Positions 35,301 through 47,809 of a stretch of DNA of 64,000 bases are shown one piece after another. Source of the stretch: Trebouxia sp. TZW2008 (lineage: Eukaryota; Chlorophyta; Trebouxiophyceae; Trebouxiales; Trebouxiaceae). Numbering within the stretch: the first letter of the stretch is position 1; every line of letters starts with the position of its first letter. Location: NCBI GenBank assembly GCA_002118135.1, contig BDIU01000015.1:299-64298 (forward strand). Reading direction: 5' to 3'. Position numbers and translations under genes: made by a program. The notes beneath the pieces are model-generated. The model was not told the origin of the DNA. It saw nothing but the letters and a program-made list of their open reading frames with translations, and did no database searches.

Positions 35301-38300
35301 TCCCTGGTCTGGACAAAGCAGCAATGCGCAGAAACACAATCGCCAGCTGCACACAGGAGAACCGCTGAGCTGCTGGAGAACTCCAGGGAAGGACCTGAAG
35401 GATCTTCTGCCTTGTCAGACTTGCACAGCACTGTCAGCAAAAGCAGCTGGAGGGCAAACGCAGCGCAGGTGCACAAGATCATCTTAGACGCTCACCAACA
35501 AAAGTACAACACAAAGGAGCAGCATGAGCCCAGGGCTTCAGTGATAGCAAAATGACATAACATTGGTGCACCTTGAGAGTCTTCATCATCTTTTTTGAAT
35601 GGGAAGTACATTGACTGCTGCTGCTGCTGCTGCTGCTGCTCATCACTCTCCAGTGCTGTAAAGGAGCCATCAGAAAGGGGCAGCAGCAGCAGCAGCTTGA
35701 GCTCAGCTGTGGTGGCCTTGGCCGCAGCTGTGGGCATCACTGCGCTGGAGTGACCCTGAGAGCCCATACCACCAGGGCGCTCTTGCTGCAGGCTGTCAAA
35801 CACGCACAGCAGCAGCTGCGCAATCCAGGCAAAACCCATCTGGGCAAGCATCTGAGTCTCGTGCAGCTTGCGCACAACATCCAACAGGTGGCCATGAGCC
35901 ACCTCGCCCACGCCAAGCAGCGCTCGCAGGGGCTGAGATGAGTGGAGTACTGTGAGTCCTGAGTGGGTGTACTGCAGGGTGGCTAGGGCGGGTAGGCGGG
36001 GATCGGCGAGGAGGGCTCTGACTTGGGGGTCTTGGCAGACTACTGCATCCTTGGGGTAGACCCAATGCAGGGCCTCTGTTGGGATGCAGGGGGACTGCTG
36101 CAAGCGGGCTGCTAGAGAGTGAGGCAGGGCTGCAAAGAAGCTCTGGGCCTGCAGACGTAAGAAAGACATGTTTTACAGCGCTGATGGTGCAAACAGTCTG
36201 CTTAATGGTTCTTGATGTACAAGCCTGGCAGATGATTCCAGGGCCGCTGTTGGGATGCAGGGAGACTGCTGCAAGCGGGCTGCTAGAGAGTGTGGTAGGG
36301 CTGCAAAGAAGCTTTGTGCCTGCAGAAAAATCAAGCATGCTGTACAGCACTGAGGTTGCAAATAGTCTGCTGCATCCGTCCGTATGTACTAGCTTGGCAT
36401 ACTACTGCATCCTTGGGATAGGCAAATTGCAGGGCCCTGTTGGGATGCAGGGGACTGCTGCAAGCGTGGTGCTAGGGGATGAGGCAGGGCTGCAAAGTAT
36501 CTCTGGCCCTACAGAGACACAAGACGCATGCTATGCAGCAAAGAGATTGGTAACAAAGATGCTAATTGCGTCCAGCTGTCGGGGCGTGAACGCATCAAAG
36601 CAAGCAGGGCTAAGTGGGAGAGAGATGACTTGGCGGCCTTGTGTGAAAGCTGTTGGGCACAAAGTCCTCTGTGGCTTGTGCTTTGGCATTTGTTGATCTC
36701 CAAGCCATGACACGTCAAGAGTGCAAGCTGCTTTCTGCCTTGTCAGTGACTCTTTTTGGCGTAGAAGCAGCAGCCAGTTGTCATCACTTCTATCAGAAGC
36801 ATAAGCACAGCTCGCAGCTTCAGCACAAGCAACAGCAGCGTCAGTACCAAACTGAAGAAGCTCAGCTCTCTACGCAGAGGGATGCTCTGCAGCCAGCGGT
36901 TAAGCCAAGTCATAAGCCATTCAGCAACTGGAGGTGGCATATTTTGCAAGAGCACAGAATGTAGGCAACAGCAACAGCAGCAGCAACAGCGGTACCAATA
37001 TGAAGAAGTTCAAGAGGCTGACCTCTCTTGGCAGAGGGATGCTCTGCAGCCAGCGGTTGAGCCAAGCCATAGGCCGTTCAGCAGCAGGAGGAGCCAGCTG
37101 CTTGAAGCTGTTCAAGGCTTGCAGGAACAGGTTGGGCACTTGCTCTCGCAGCAGCTCATTCCAAGCGCTGTCGCAGTCAACGGCCTCCCTAGATGAGGGC
37201 ACAATGAAGTCTGCCTGCAGCATATGAAGCATTGTGCATTGAGCATACTCAAGGATGGCGGAATGAGGTCTGCCTACAGCATATGAGCTGTTGTGCAACG
37301 AGCTCCATTGATGATGTATTCATGAAGTCTGTGTGCAGCTCATTCCAAGCTTCAGGTCTGAGGGCCTCCCTATATGAATGCACAATGAAGTCTGCCTGCA
37401 GCATGTGAGCCAATTATGCAATAAGAAGATTCAAATAAATCATAGCTTGTTGCAAGCGAGCTCAAAATTATCAGGTGGCTTTCATCAGGTAGCTTTCTGC
37501 AAGACGGTCAGCTGAGGATTGGCAACCTTTTCATGCATTAAGCGTGTCATACTTATGCGCATGCTTAGATGTTTGCAGCCCCACAGGACAGCAGGGACAA
37601 CATCAGCAAGCCAGGAGCAACAACAGCAAAGCAGTGAGAGCTAAGTAAAAGTCAACCCCTTACTTGGATGATGAAGGTCAGGCCATAACTTCTGAGAGGC
37701 AGGAAGGCGTACGCTTGCTGCTGACTTGAAATGTCTCCTTCCCAGCTCAATGCTTGCACATGGTACAATAGCATCCATTTCAGAGTCCTTCATGTTCTCA
37801 CCTGGATAATGAAGGTAAGGCCATAGCTTCTGAGGGGCAGGAACGCGTATACTTGCTGCTGACTAGGCGCCTCCCCTTCCAGGCTGAAGGCCAGAGAGAC
37901 GGTGGTCTGCTCCAGTTGCACATCCAGGCGAGGCACAGAGGGCTGGAAGGTGTGGCTGACTTGCAGCCAGCGCGAAGTGTGCTCAGCGTTGGGGCCCTGC
38001 CTTAGCTCCACCAACCCTCCCTCCAAGGAGCGCCTGGTCATGAAGGGTGAAAGCCTCGTGAGATGAGGGATCTGCTCTGCTTGTCAGCGCTTGATGCAAT
38101 TGGTCAAGTCCCGTCTTCACTTGGAAGGATGCTTGTCACCGTTTGATGAGGTTGCTTGAATTGTTTCTTCACTCTGAAGGATGCTCGTCAACGACACAGT
38201 CACAGGACTGCTAAGGCATTGTAGAAAGTCTCAAGCAAGATGAGAGGCCACATCATGTGTCAGTACCAAAAGGTAGATTGGTTGTCAATCACACAGGCAG

Positions 38301-41300
38301 AAGTCGTTGCAGCCGCAGCATGATGCATGCTCTTTGGAACCACATTTGCAGTCAAGAAAGAGGGAAGGCATGCAGGCAGGTGCAGCATTATGCTGTACGT
38401 ATGCAAAGCCTACCTGACCATGACGGAAGTCTCATTGGCTGTGGCATCAGTGACCACAATGCACTGCAGGCGCTGCAGGAACAGCAGCAACGTGGGGCGC
38501 ACGTCATCAAAGCGGTGGCGCAAGGTTGCTGCCTGCTGCTGTGAGCCCTGTAAGCATGATGTCTAGATACATCGGCCAGTGCAGTGTTGCAGTAGGCTCA
38601 AGCCAATCAAGTGGGCTTGCAGCCATGGCATGCTGTCCAGTGATTCATCCCAACGACAGCACAGGCAGCAAGCATAAGGTGCATTGTTTGGAAAGCTCGG
38701 TGTACAAAGCACTCACACAGACACAGCTCCTGCACAGGCAAACACACAGCACTGGACATGCACTGGAGATAGTCTGTTCCAGGGGCGATCAGCCAATTGC
38801 TCACCTTTTTGAAAGGCAGGAAGACTTTGGTGGCAGTCTGATGGCTTCCAAGCTTGCTGATAGATGCAGTCTCATGTGAGTCTGGCACCCAGGTTGGCAA
38901 GATGTAGCCCAGAGCAGCGTGCTGTGTCAGGTCGAAGGCCACGTGGAAACCTCTAGAGTGTATCTCGGGAGCATCAGTGATCTTGAACACGCTCTTGAAG
39001 CCTATGCCCTTCTGGCCAATGTACCCTGTTGTGTGCTTCTTAGTGGTGCGGCCAACATCACACAGCGCCCTGATGTTACTCTCTGAGAAGCCAACCTGTC
39101 AAGGCATGTGTGTCTGTCATGCAACACTGCGCTGCTAGCTGACCTACATGATCTGCTGAATTGCAAACCTCAGCATGGCAAGTGATGAGTCACACAACCC
39201 AACACAGCTGTCAACAAGCTGCAACTGCCTGACGCCAGCAAGTGATTTGCAATCCTGTCAGCCTGTTGAAGTGCAGGACAGCATCTGCAGCCAAGGGAAG
39301 CGTACACATGAAAGCAGCTGAGAAACTCCAAGCCCAATGGAAGCTTTTGGTGGTTCTGATGCAGGGTCAGGAAGGCCAAAAACATCTGGAGCATCAATTG
39401 TGGGCCTTCTGCATGTTGGGCAGAGCACATACCTCATTGTTGAGCACCGTCACGCCATCGTCCTGCAGAATCAACTCCAGTGCCGGCAAAATGCCTTCAG
39501 CATAGCTGTTGTCGTCTGCATTCTGCACAAGCTCCAGAACAAAATGGGTGTCCTTGGAGTACAGCTCTTGAGACAGACGCTGCAGAGCTCGCCCAATGCG
39601 CTCATTCTGGCGCTGCCGCAGCTGCTTACTGGCTGGATCTAGCTCAACTCCAAAACCAAACTCCTCCTTTCTGATGGTATCAACAACCGCCATGCACTGC
39701 TGCGACTCTGCATCAGTTGCCTCAGTCTGTTTTGCCGTACTGGCTGAAGTTGCATCAATCTGCATAGGGCTGAAATCATCACGGCTGTTGGCGCCAGGAA
39801 TGCCGTTTGAGGTCGCATCTGGTGCAATGCCATTCTGCATCTTGGCTTGCGGCCTGTCAAGCAACTGGTCAAGCACAGCAGCGACATCACCCAGCTGTGA
39901 CTGTGCTTGACCAGTGCTTGGTTCTGTAGTGGCAATGGCTGTGGGAGCCGAGGGGTTTGCAGGGGGGTCAGGGTCCATGCTGGAGCGCCAGTGCTCTTGC
40001 CAGAGTGTGACGCCCAGCTGGAAACCAAGGCGATGGAGAACGGCTTGATGGGCGTGGGACACAGCTGCCTTGAGCAGACTATGCTCTGCGTATGCTGCAC
40101 TTTCAGCGACCTATGACACACATTTGCGTGTGATAAATGCATAAGGAGGGATGTCAGACTCACTAGCTTGCAGCTTCATGCTATGTCTTGAGTTGTATAT
40201 ACATCTCATGACAAACACAAATCAAGGCATTGCAGATATCAGATATGTACGCTGTTGCAGATGTCATGTCAGAAGCTCAAATTTTGCTGGCGGACCTCAA
40301 TCTTGCTGAGCTACAAGCCCAGGCACATGCACACTCCTTCAATCAATTGATGAATCAAATCTTCATGTCTTTATTGTCTGGTATGTACACAGTATGTTGT
40401 ACTGTCACGCGCACTGTCACTCTGATGCCTTGTTTTATGCTGGCAAACACACATGCGACGCCTGCATTTCTGCTTTCAAACTTGCATGCCAGATCACATG
40501 ACATCTCTCATGCGGCTTGCAACCGACGAGCTACCTGAGTGAAGGGCTGCAACAGCACTGGCTGACCCAAAGCACACAGCAAGGGCTGAGGAAGCTTTGC
40601 CAGGCAGTCTAGCACAAACGCTGCTCCTTTGGGTAGGCCTCTGCTGGCTGTCCCGGTGGAGTTGGCTTCGTCCAGGTCCATTGCAGCAAGATGTGCCTGC
40701 AGATGGGACACTTGCACATACAGCGTTGGTCCAAAGTAGCATTGGACAGAACCGCTTGGAAACACTTTTGTGCTTCTGGATGCAGTTAGCTGGGTCAGAG
40801 CAGCTCACTAGAAAGCATGTTACTAATGACGGCAGCAATGCACTTGCATCAGCTGTTCATGGAAGGAAGGTCAGGGCTGTGCGTGCATTAATGGTGCCAG
40901 GGTTGCAAGTGCATGCCTGAAAGCTCTTGGACTAAACCTCTATTGCCAAAGTAGATCTGACTTGACAAACAACGTATTGGCCGTGTTAGTGGCGCTTTGA
41001 GACTCTTTGTAGCTGCAAGGCTGCCACAGCATGGTGCAGTATGTGTGCCCGCACATGGGCAACATCTGCCATACACAGAGCTTTTTAGTTGCATCACTGT
41101 TGCCTGCTGCTGGTAAGCAGCGGACCTTTCAAGAGGTCATCAACAAGTGCTCTGTGGCAGCAGGTAATGCAGCTGCTGCACCAAAGCGTCGAAGTTCTCA
41201 TGCCGCTGACAAGCAGCAAGCAGTGTGCATTCGCTCTGCTTAGAGGGCAATGTGAGCTGATGCAACATGGTTTGTGACATTGCTTGAGACTCACCTGAGT

Positions 41301-44300
41301 GTGTGAAGCAAGCATAGCCAAAGGAGTGTGTTGCACACCCCTGTGTTTTGCAACAAACCCAAGCAAGACAGCAACCACCCCTGTTAGGTCTCTTTGGCTC
41401 AACGCTGAAGAGAAGTCTTCCAAGGACGCCTGCTGTGGAATCTTGATCAGCTGCTCAGCAGAAAGCTCAACTGCATGGACCACCCCTGCACCTGGAAAAC
41501 AATCTTTGAGGGCACAGCAGCAGACTAAACCAACACTTGGTTGTGAAGCCTGTGAAACAGTGTAAAAGCCTTGTCTTGAAAAGCAGCAACTTTGAGCTTG
41601 GTGTCTTCTGCTGCACGAGGCTCTACAACAGGGCTGAGATGTCATGAAGGCTGTAGGGCACTCCAACATGCGACGTGTGTTGCGCAAGCATGGAGTCAGA
41701 CAATGCCTGGTGTCAACTGCAACATCCTTAACAGCCAAAGCACAGCTTTTAAGCAAAAGGCTCGCTGGCGTGGAGGCATAACTTCATTCAACCTGAGCAC
41801 TGTGAGACATTCTGTCCAGCACAGACAAAGATACAAACATGCCTTTCACACCACCCAAGTTTGCGTGTGAGCATACCTGAACCGTGCCTGGTTGCTGCAG
41901 CTCTTGTACAACATTTGCAAGGCGAAAGATTGTACAACCCACCTTGATGGCGCACAAAGTCAGACAGAGGCCCCAGCTCCTGTTCAAACAGGAGGTGCCA
42001 GTAGGTCCAGTCATGCAGCTCAGACAGCATGGGTGCCTTTAGCAAGCACTTGCAAGCAGACTCTGCTGCTGAGGTTCTGCCTATGACAGGAGTTGCTGTG
42101 CTGTGCCTGTTGCTGCTGCTAGACGCTGCCAGAGCTGCAGCTGCAAAGACGGCTTGTGGGGAGGGATCAGCTCTTGCTTGAGCTAGAGTCATCACACAGC
42201 CAATGGCCCCATGACCCAGAGCCTCTACTGAGGCCACCCTGCACATAAGAGTGGCAATCAAAACTGTGCATCTTATAAAAACTCAGGGTATGGCGAGACA
42301 GGACTTGTACCGCACACACCTCGCACCTTTGCCAGCATGTCTAACCTGTTGTCATACTAGGGCAGTATGGGAATGTCGTGTGGTGTCGAGGGGAACTATG
42401 GGGGTATGTGGTGTGCACTGCCTGCTCTGCAAAAGGTGCACATTTGCTTCATGAAGCATGTCCAAGCTAATGTGTGTGACAGGTGCCTGCAGGGCAGATG
42501 GGGATGCAGCAGACTATGGGAAGCAGATCTTGCTGACCTGAATTGGTCACATAGGCACGCAGCAACTGCGCCAGCCACATCAGCTTGACAGTCTGCATCT
42601 GATTTGTTTGTCATCAGCGCCTCGATAGCTTGCTTTGCAGCCCACAGCACCTGCAGTGTTCATTGCTGTGCATTATGCCGTGAAGCACGTGTGGAGGATA
42701 GGCCTTGAAAACAGCCTGTTTGCAAACTGCGTACACGCAGCACTCAGGGCAGGGCAGGACACACTTTGTGGTCTGGAGAGCAGCCACAGAGATTGCATGC
42801 CTTAAGTGTATCTTGTAGTGTGCCTTAAAGACATTGCATGTGGTATTCAGCAGGCCTCATGCAATCACCTGGACATAGATGAATTGGCAAGTGTGCAAAG
42901 GCAAGACTCAAGAGCTGCTTGCGAGACCATTGCTGCTAAGCTTGCAAACTCTGCCACCAAACACTTGGCAATCATGCAGCAGCATACAGGACTTGCACTT
43001 GGCCTATATAGGGTGGTCACACAATCAACATGGAGCACCAATGCAAGCAGGCGATTGTTGACAGACAACAGACAAGGTGATTTTGAATGCAGCATGCTTT
43101 TAGATGATGCTCACAAGCACCAGTCGCACCTTGTCCAGAGGCACTGTGGCTGTCTGTACTGACATCAGGCTCAGCATTGCTTGATCCCGTGAGCAGCATT
43201 GCAGCAGGGAAGCGCCATGACCAAGAGCAGCGAAAGATGGCGCTTTGAAGTGGCTGCGCAAAGCTGACTCTAGGTCAGCTAGTTGAGCAGGGTTAGACCC
43301 ATTGTACAGCTGTGCTGCTGCAGCATGCAGTTGCTGAGCAGAGATGGGCTTGAACCCTGCACCTGCAATATCAACGTCTGTGATGGAGCATTGCTTGATG
43401 GCTGTCAATGCAAGCTTTTCCAGAGTCTCAGAACAGCGCGGTGTAAGAAGCTTGGTAGTGTAAAGCAGTACAGGCAAGCAAACACTGTGACCTGGCTGGT
43501 GGTAGTAGCAACATAAATGAAAAGAATACCTGTTCTGTGAGAGCTGGAGGTGAGGTTCAGCAGACTAGAGATGACTAAACACGGGCCAGCATGACAGGCA
43601 TTTGAACACAGCAGTAACGCAGAAATATGACTGTTTAATGTAGTCATGGCACACATTTAATTTGCAGACGCACACACCTGATTTGCCTGCTGCAGCAGGC
43701 GCCTTGTCGCCATCAGCGGCTTCAGTGCTTTCAGGAGCCTTCTCAGGTGGAGGGTCATCCCATGGCGTTCTGTCCTCTGGCAGGGCTGAGAACTGCTGCA
43801 GAAACTTCCAAGTCGCACCGTCCTGCTCCCGAACTCTTGAGGCTGCCTCCTCAACCACCCCGATTGCTGATGTTCCCGGGTTTTCATTCAAGCGCAATAG
43901 CTTCTGTGCAAGGGCGCTCAGTACAGCAGGCGCCTTGGCTACTAGCCAGTGGCTATCAAGTGTAGGCGCTGATTCTGCATCATCTGGAATAGGCTGATTG
44001 TCAATGGTGGGCACCGCTGCGATTGTTGCTTTGATTCCAGCAGCAGTGCCAGGTGTAGTGGGCTTGGGAGGGCCTTTCACGGGGCTGCGCAGCACGTTTG
44101 AGGCGCTGGTGTCAGGTGCATCCTGTGGCACGTCTGCTGTGTCTGGAAACTTGGGCTGGCAGCCAAGTAATCTGACTAGAGATGAGAGAAGGTACAAAGC
44201 TAAGGCGTCGCTACTCCAGAAGTTGACCAGGCTTTGCTGCTTGGTGCCTGGCGACAGATTGGCCAGTCTGCTGACGTTGGGTTGGAAGAAATGAGCCATG

Positions 44301-46916
44301 TGTTTGCCCATTGGTGCCACTTCGACAGTGTAGCTCTTGCAGGAGGTGATGTATGCGCTAGCATGCTCCAGGAAGTATGTGTACAAGGCAGCCCATGTGA
44401 ATTCACCAGGCTGTAGATGCAGCATGGGGGCGCAAAGGTCGATGGCGTCTTGCTTCAAGACTGCCGTCACAGGAGCAGGCAGCTTCTTGAGCAAAGCTGG
44501 CTGGTACATGTGCTCAGCTTGCGCTCTGAGCATCAACGCAGCCAACACGTCCTTGTTCCAGAACTCAACCCAGGAATTGTGCATCTTGCGGCTGTTGGGT
44601 TGCTTCTCTACACGCTTCCTGGTTTCGCAGAATCCCTTGGCCAGCAGGGACAAGTTCAGTATGACTGGGGGCGACTTGCATGCTATCAGCAAATTCGCGG
44701 CCGTGGTGTCATTCTTTTTCTGCAGAGCAACCCATGCTGCGGCGGGGGTGTTGTCTGCTGGAGGGTCGTTGTGTAGGAAGCTCTGGGGCTTGACTGGGGA
44801 CGGGGCTGTAGTCCAGATGCTGCGCACTGCGGAGGCGTCTGCATTCTGCTTGTTGCGCTGGCTTGATGAAACTGCAGTTGCCTCCAGGTTTGGATCAGCC
44901 TCCTTATGCTGCATTCATGCACAAGGAAATGTCAATACCGATCAAACAAGGTAGCAACATTCAGTATGCTGCTAAGAGTCCTGCAGAGACCCTTAGCAGC
45001 ACTACCTGCTGTCATGCCATGGAGCAGAGCCATGATCCGGCTGCACTCTGAAGAGGTCAAGTCTAGCCTTATCAAACAAGGTAGCAATATTGCACATGCT
45101 GCAAAGGGTCCATGCAGAGGCCCTTAGCAGCACTGTCTACCACCATGCAATGGCGCCAAGCCACAGTCCTGCAAGTGCAGCCCTGCATTGCTGGCTACAC
45201 CCTTCAGAGGATAAGTTGAGACCCATCAAGCAAGGTAGCAACACTCCATATGCTGCAAAGGGTCCCTGCAGAGGCCCTGACAGCACTATCTGCTGCCATG
45301 CAATAGAGCAAAGCCATGACCATGCAAGTGCAGCCCTGACACTGCGTATTACCCCCTGAAAAGGAGGTAGCCTTCTTGCATAAGCGCACAAGTAGCATTG
45401 TGGATCAAGGCCTACTGGCAACATATGCATGTACACCATACCAATGATGAGCGACATAAAGGTAGGTCAGGCAGATAGGGAGAGGCTGAGATGTACCAAG
45501 GTTTTGATGGCATTGCGCGAAGTATCCTCTTTTGCTGCTCGCAACCTCTTGTCCTTTAAGTCCTTCACAACCAGATCTGCTTCCCGCTCAATGTCAGTGA
45601 TGACCTTGACTATTCCCTCTGTAGATTCCAATCTCACACACAAATCCTGCAAGACAATCGTGACCATGAATCTGAACTTACACTGAGCAAGCATGCTCTG
45701 TGCGCCCTACATTGAGTGTTTGTTATCGACACACCTAATGTAAGGAGATTCTTGGTGTGAGGACAGTGCAAGTGGAAAATAAGCACTGCATTCTGTTTGC
45801 ATGGGTAACTTTGAGTAGAAACAGTTTGATATAAGGACAACTTTCTTGGCGATCAAAGCTGTCATTACAAGGAGAAATCACTGTACTTGTAGTTGCAGGC
45901 TACTGTTGAATTATGCAGCTGAAGACCAAGCAGCTTTTAGAACACAATCCTGACAGGGCTTACTGACTGACCTGGGGCATGTTCTTGTCAAAGTTCCGTG
46001 TGAGCGATTGCAGCACAGCTTGACGTGAAACCTGCGGGTTTCTTGGACTGATGAGATGCTTGACAGCACTCACCACATCGCTGTAGGTCACCTGCAATGA
46101 ACACTGGCATGAACAGCAGATCGTGTTGAACACAAAAAGCACCAAGACATGCGCAGATGCATGTCCACAGTCTGGTGTCATTATCTGCCAGGATAGTCAA
46201 GCCATAAACATGAGGAGTGCTACTGACCTTTGGCACGATGGTAAGATCAGGCGGCGGCTCAAAGTGCTGAATGATCACTGGGTTGCGCAGCAATGGACCC
46301 AGCTTGAGCTGATGGAACTCCGTAACATGCATATGTTGGCACAATTGTCGTTCCAGGTCATGCAAGGTGCATACCTCCCTGCAGGCTGTTTATGGTAAGC
46401 TGAATTACAAGAGCTGTGTAAGCGTGTGGCATGCATGACCTACCTAGCTCCCACGTATGCTGCTGCAAAGTCTGACACTTTGACATTGAGATCTGTAAGC
46501 TGCTGCAGCGTAGAGATAGACGAGACCTTCAAACAGAAGTGATCCAAGCTCGGCACCTTGAACTGCTGGCACAGTTCGAAAACCACGTCGCTGGCAGCCA
46601 CATGTTCATAGCGACTACAGATGTCTAGACGCAGCTGTTGCGCGAGGCGGTCGAGCTTTGGTATCGGATCATCGTATTTGACAATAGGTCGGTGCATTGC
46701 CTCTGGCTGGGCTATAATGTGACAGAACGCGAAACTCTTGACCAAAGCTACGGGGTCTGCAAAACCAGCTTGCAAGCAAGCTGTTTCGAACAGCACGCGG
46801 GGCCCTAGCTGGACCCTTTCCCATGCTAGTCCAAGCTCGTCCAACCAAACCCCGTGCTCAAAGTGTTGCAGGGTAGTCTTTACTCCTTGCCGCAGACGGC
46901 TCAAGACAAGATCCAT
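26385..46916 (-). CDS. NOV: NO VEIN-like giant protein (GHKL ATPase fold plus DUF3883)
   Basis: A very large multi-exon gene. From the N-terminus: LSRLRQGVKTTLQHFEHG and FKVPSLDHFCL (46916-46440); LGPLLRNPVIIQHFEP (46.3 kb); a long exon near 44.9-43.6 kb; APMLSELHDWTYWHLLFEQ (42.0 kb); then the ATPase-like domain. That domain has ELVQNADDN, TVLNNEVGFS, GQKGIGFKSVFKIT (39.6-38.8 kb), the N and G boxes of sacsin/NO VEIN. A glutamine-rich low-complexity exon spans 32.7-31.0 kb. The C-terminal DUF3883 domain has GRWGEELVFSYLQW, TGQPFDVRI and DIFIEVKAS, ending at TAG 26385. The first in-frame ATG is 46914-46916. In Arabidopsis this nuclear protein acts in auxin-dependent cell-fate and vascular development; its role in algae is unknown. 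Exon borders in the middle were not all resolved. Coding CAG runs (35.6 and 31.75 kb) give polyglutamine. A hAT MITE sits in one intron, and several introns hold decayed exon copies. Confidence 0.9.
27240..27490 (-). repeat. Two decayed copies of the NO VEIN DUF3883 exon start
   Basis: The exon around 27160-26935 (QPRPKLEGPAPRIAPVNL, GRWGEELV) is repeated at about 27240-27345 and 27400-27490 in the same orientation. The copies are 85% and about 65% similar by eye, with indels. Confidence 0.85.
27735..27950 (-). repeat. Two decayed copies of a NO VEIN exon end
   Basis: The segment AIAALAVRAPQHLPAAVRDK of the exon at about 28050-28140 is repeated at about 27735-27800 and 27875-27945, with the shared acctt..ctgacagcag donor region. 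Spacing is 140-180 bp. Confidence 0.8.
29425..29580 (-). repeat. Two decayed copies of a NO VEIN exon end
   Basis: The true exon end at about 29599-29662 (FAKGAVDPDMAQFLIALTL, then its donor) is followed by copies at 29515-29580 and 29425-29490 spaced about 85-90 bp, each keeping gagcgtca..caatcag..ggtcaa..ctccctt. Confidence 0.85.
30600..30800 (-). repeat. Decayed copy of a NO VEIN exon
   Basis: Repeats the exon segment at about 30448-30560 (LLKALHVPCLSAAVQQSVLPNTGW against LLRALQVPCLSAAKQQAMLHNTG). The copy lies upstream in the gene's direction, about 165-200 bp away. Confidence 0.82.
34702..35314. mobile_element. hAT-type MITE with 8-bp target-site duplication
   Basis: A 597-bp element (34710-35306) ends in inverted repeats TAGGGATGTGCAT (left) and, read inward from the right, CAGGGATGTGCAT. 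It is flanked by perfect 8-bp direct repeats gtctggac at 34702-34709 and 35307-35314. Length of the target-site duplication and the (C/T)AGGGATG end are those of hAT transposons. It is AT-richer than its surroundings, holds subterminal ttacggtgta-type motifs on both sides and has no transposase, so it is non-autonomous. It lies in an intron of the NO VEIN-like gene, between the exon ending near 35571 and the exon near 34440. Confidence 0.93.
36230..36515 (-). repeat. Two decayed copies of a NO VEIN exon start
   Basis: The exon start at about 36060-36150 (QAQSFFAALPHSLAARLQQS) is repeated at 36230-36320 (almost identical) and 36405-36515 (more decayed), each with a ctgcag acceptor on the minus strand. 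Spacing is about 180 bp. Confidence 0.9.
36842..37420 (-). repeat. Duplicated NO VEIN exon blocks
   Basis: Segments 36842-36960 and 36992-37110 share gcagagggatgctctgcagccagcgg and flanks (reading LNRWLQSIPL in both). A second duplicated word, cacaatgaagtctgcctgcagcatatg, occurs at 37200 and 37381 with a degenerate copy near 37262. The copy at about 37000-37190 is the more coding-like. Confidence 0.75.
37655..37735 (-). repeat. Copy of a NO VEIN exon end
   Basis: Repeats the end of the exon at 37800-38041 (VYAFLPLRSYGLTFIIQ and its donor) about 135 bp downstream in the gene's direction, as ggatgatgaaggtcaggccataacttctgagaggcaggaaggcgta. Confidence 0.85.
44940..45360. repeat. Three-copy tandem repeat, about 140-170 bp unit, in a NO VEIN intron
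   Basis: Units starting at about 44946, 45070 and 45225 share tcaa.caaggtagcaa.at, atgctgc.aagggtcc, gcagaggcccttagcagcact and catgcaat. They lie in an intron upstream of the long exon ending near 43.6 kb. No coding source was recognised. Confidence 0.85.
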
Positions 46917-47809
46917 GCTTGCACTGATCAAGGGCTTGCATGCGCCGCTTGCGCCTAGTAGCAACTGACCGGAGGCAGTCTGGCCATGGCAGCTGCCTGT
47001 ATTGCGCTGGGTGTAGCCACTCGAAATCGTCTCATGCTGATGCGCGGAGCTTGTCAAGCACAATGCAAGAGCTGGCTCGAAGGGCTGTTAGGGCTAGCAG
47101 CATTTTTTGCTGTCTGACGAACGTTCAGTGACCCTGGAGCAGACCCTCATCTTGGCATTGTCATGTTGTCAATAGCTGGACTGCTGTGCATATGCATTGG
47201 CACAGAAAGCTGAGGCAGCATCGAGAGCAGCGTGATCAGAAGCCACAGTGATAAGACCCCAACAAAAGCACATGCCAATTCGCCATGCTTTTTGTCAGAT
47301 TTGGTCAGTCAAGAGTCACTGACAGACAGTCATGCATGAGTACTTGCCTCAAGCAGTTTACAAGAAGACTGATGATTACAGGACACGCCTGAACCCTTCA
47401 AGCTATTCAGAACTTGATTCAATTTACTTGAAAACCGCAATCCAATCTGATGTCTACACAATACCGGTATCTATCCAAAAATGCAGCAGGCTGACATCTG
47501 GCTCAGTCATGAATTGCTTTGCTTGGAAGCCCATCTGCAGCAATGTCCACAGCAGTTCAATTGAGCTGCTCTGTCATCTGCAAACTTCCTGATGGGTGGA
47601 GTCTGCATCATGACCACAGGGCATAGCAGATCTAGGAAGCTACGCTAGCTCAGCTCTGTAAGCGTACAGAGGCTTCAAAACAAGGAAAGAGGTCCTTGCC
47701 CTTCCTCAATCAATGTCTCATTTGATGTCTACATCTGCAACATTTCCTGTAGCTTCTACTACTCGCATGCTTGCCCACATATATGTGACTTCACACTCGA
47801 AATCTTGGG
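46917..47809. other. Intergenic upstream of the NO VEIN-like gene
   Basis: Should contain the NO VEIN promoter and the 3' flank of the crystallin-like copy A. No motif or gene could be supported. Confidence 0.35.

Noticed and set aside
44337..44954. 205-codon open frame on the plus strand
   Set aside because: Antisense of the long NO VEIN-like exon at 43.6-44.9 kb.
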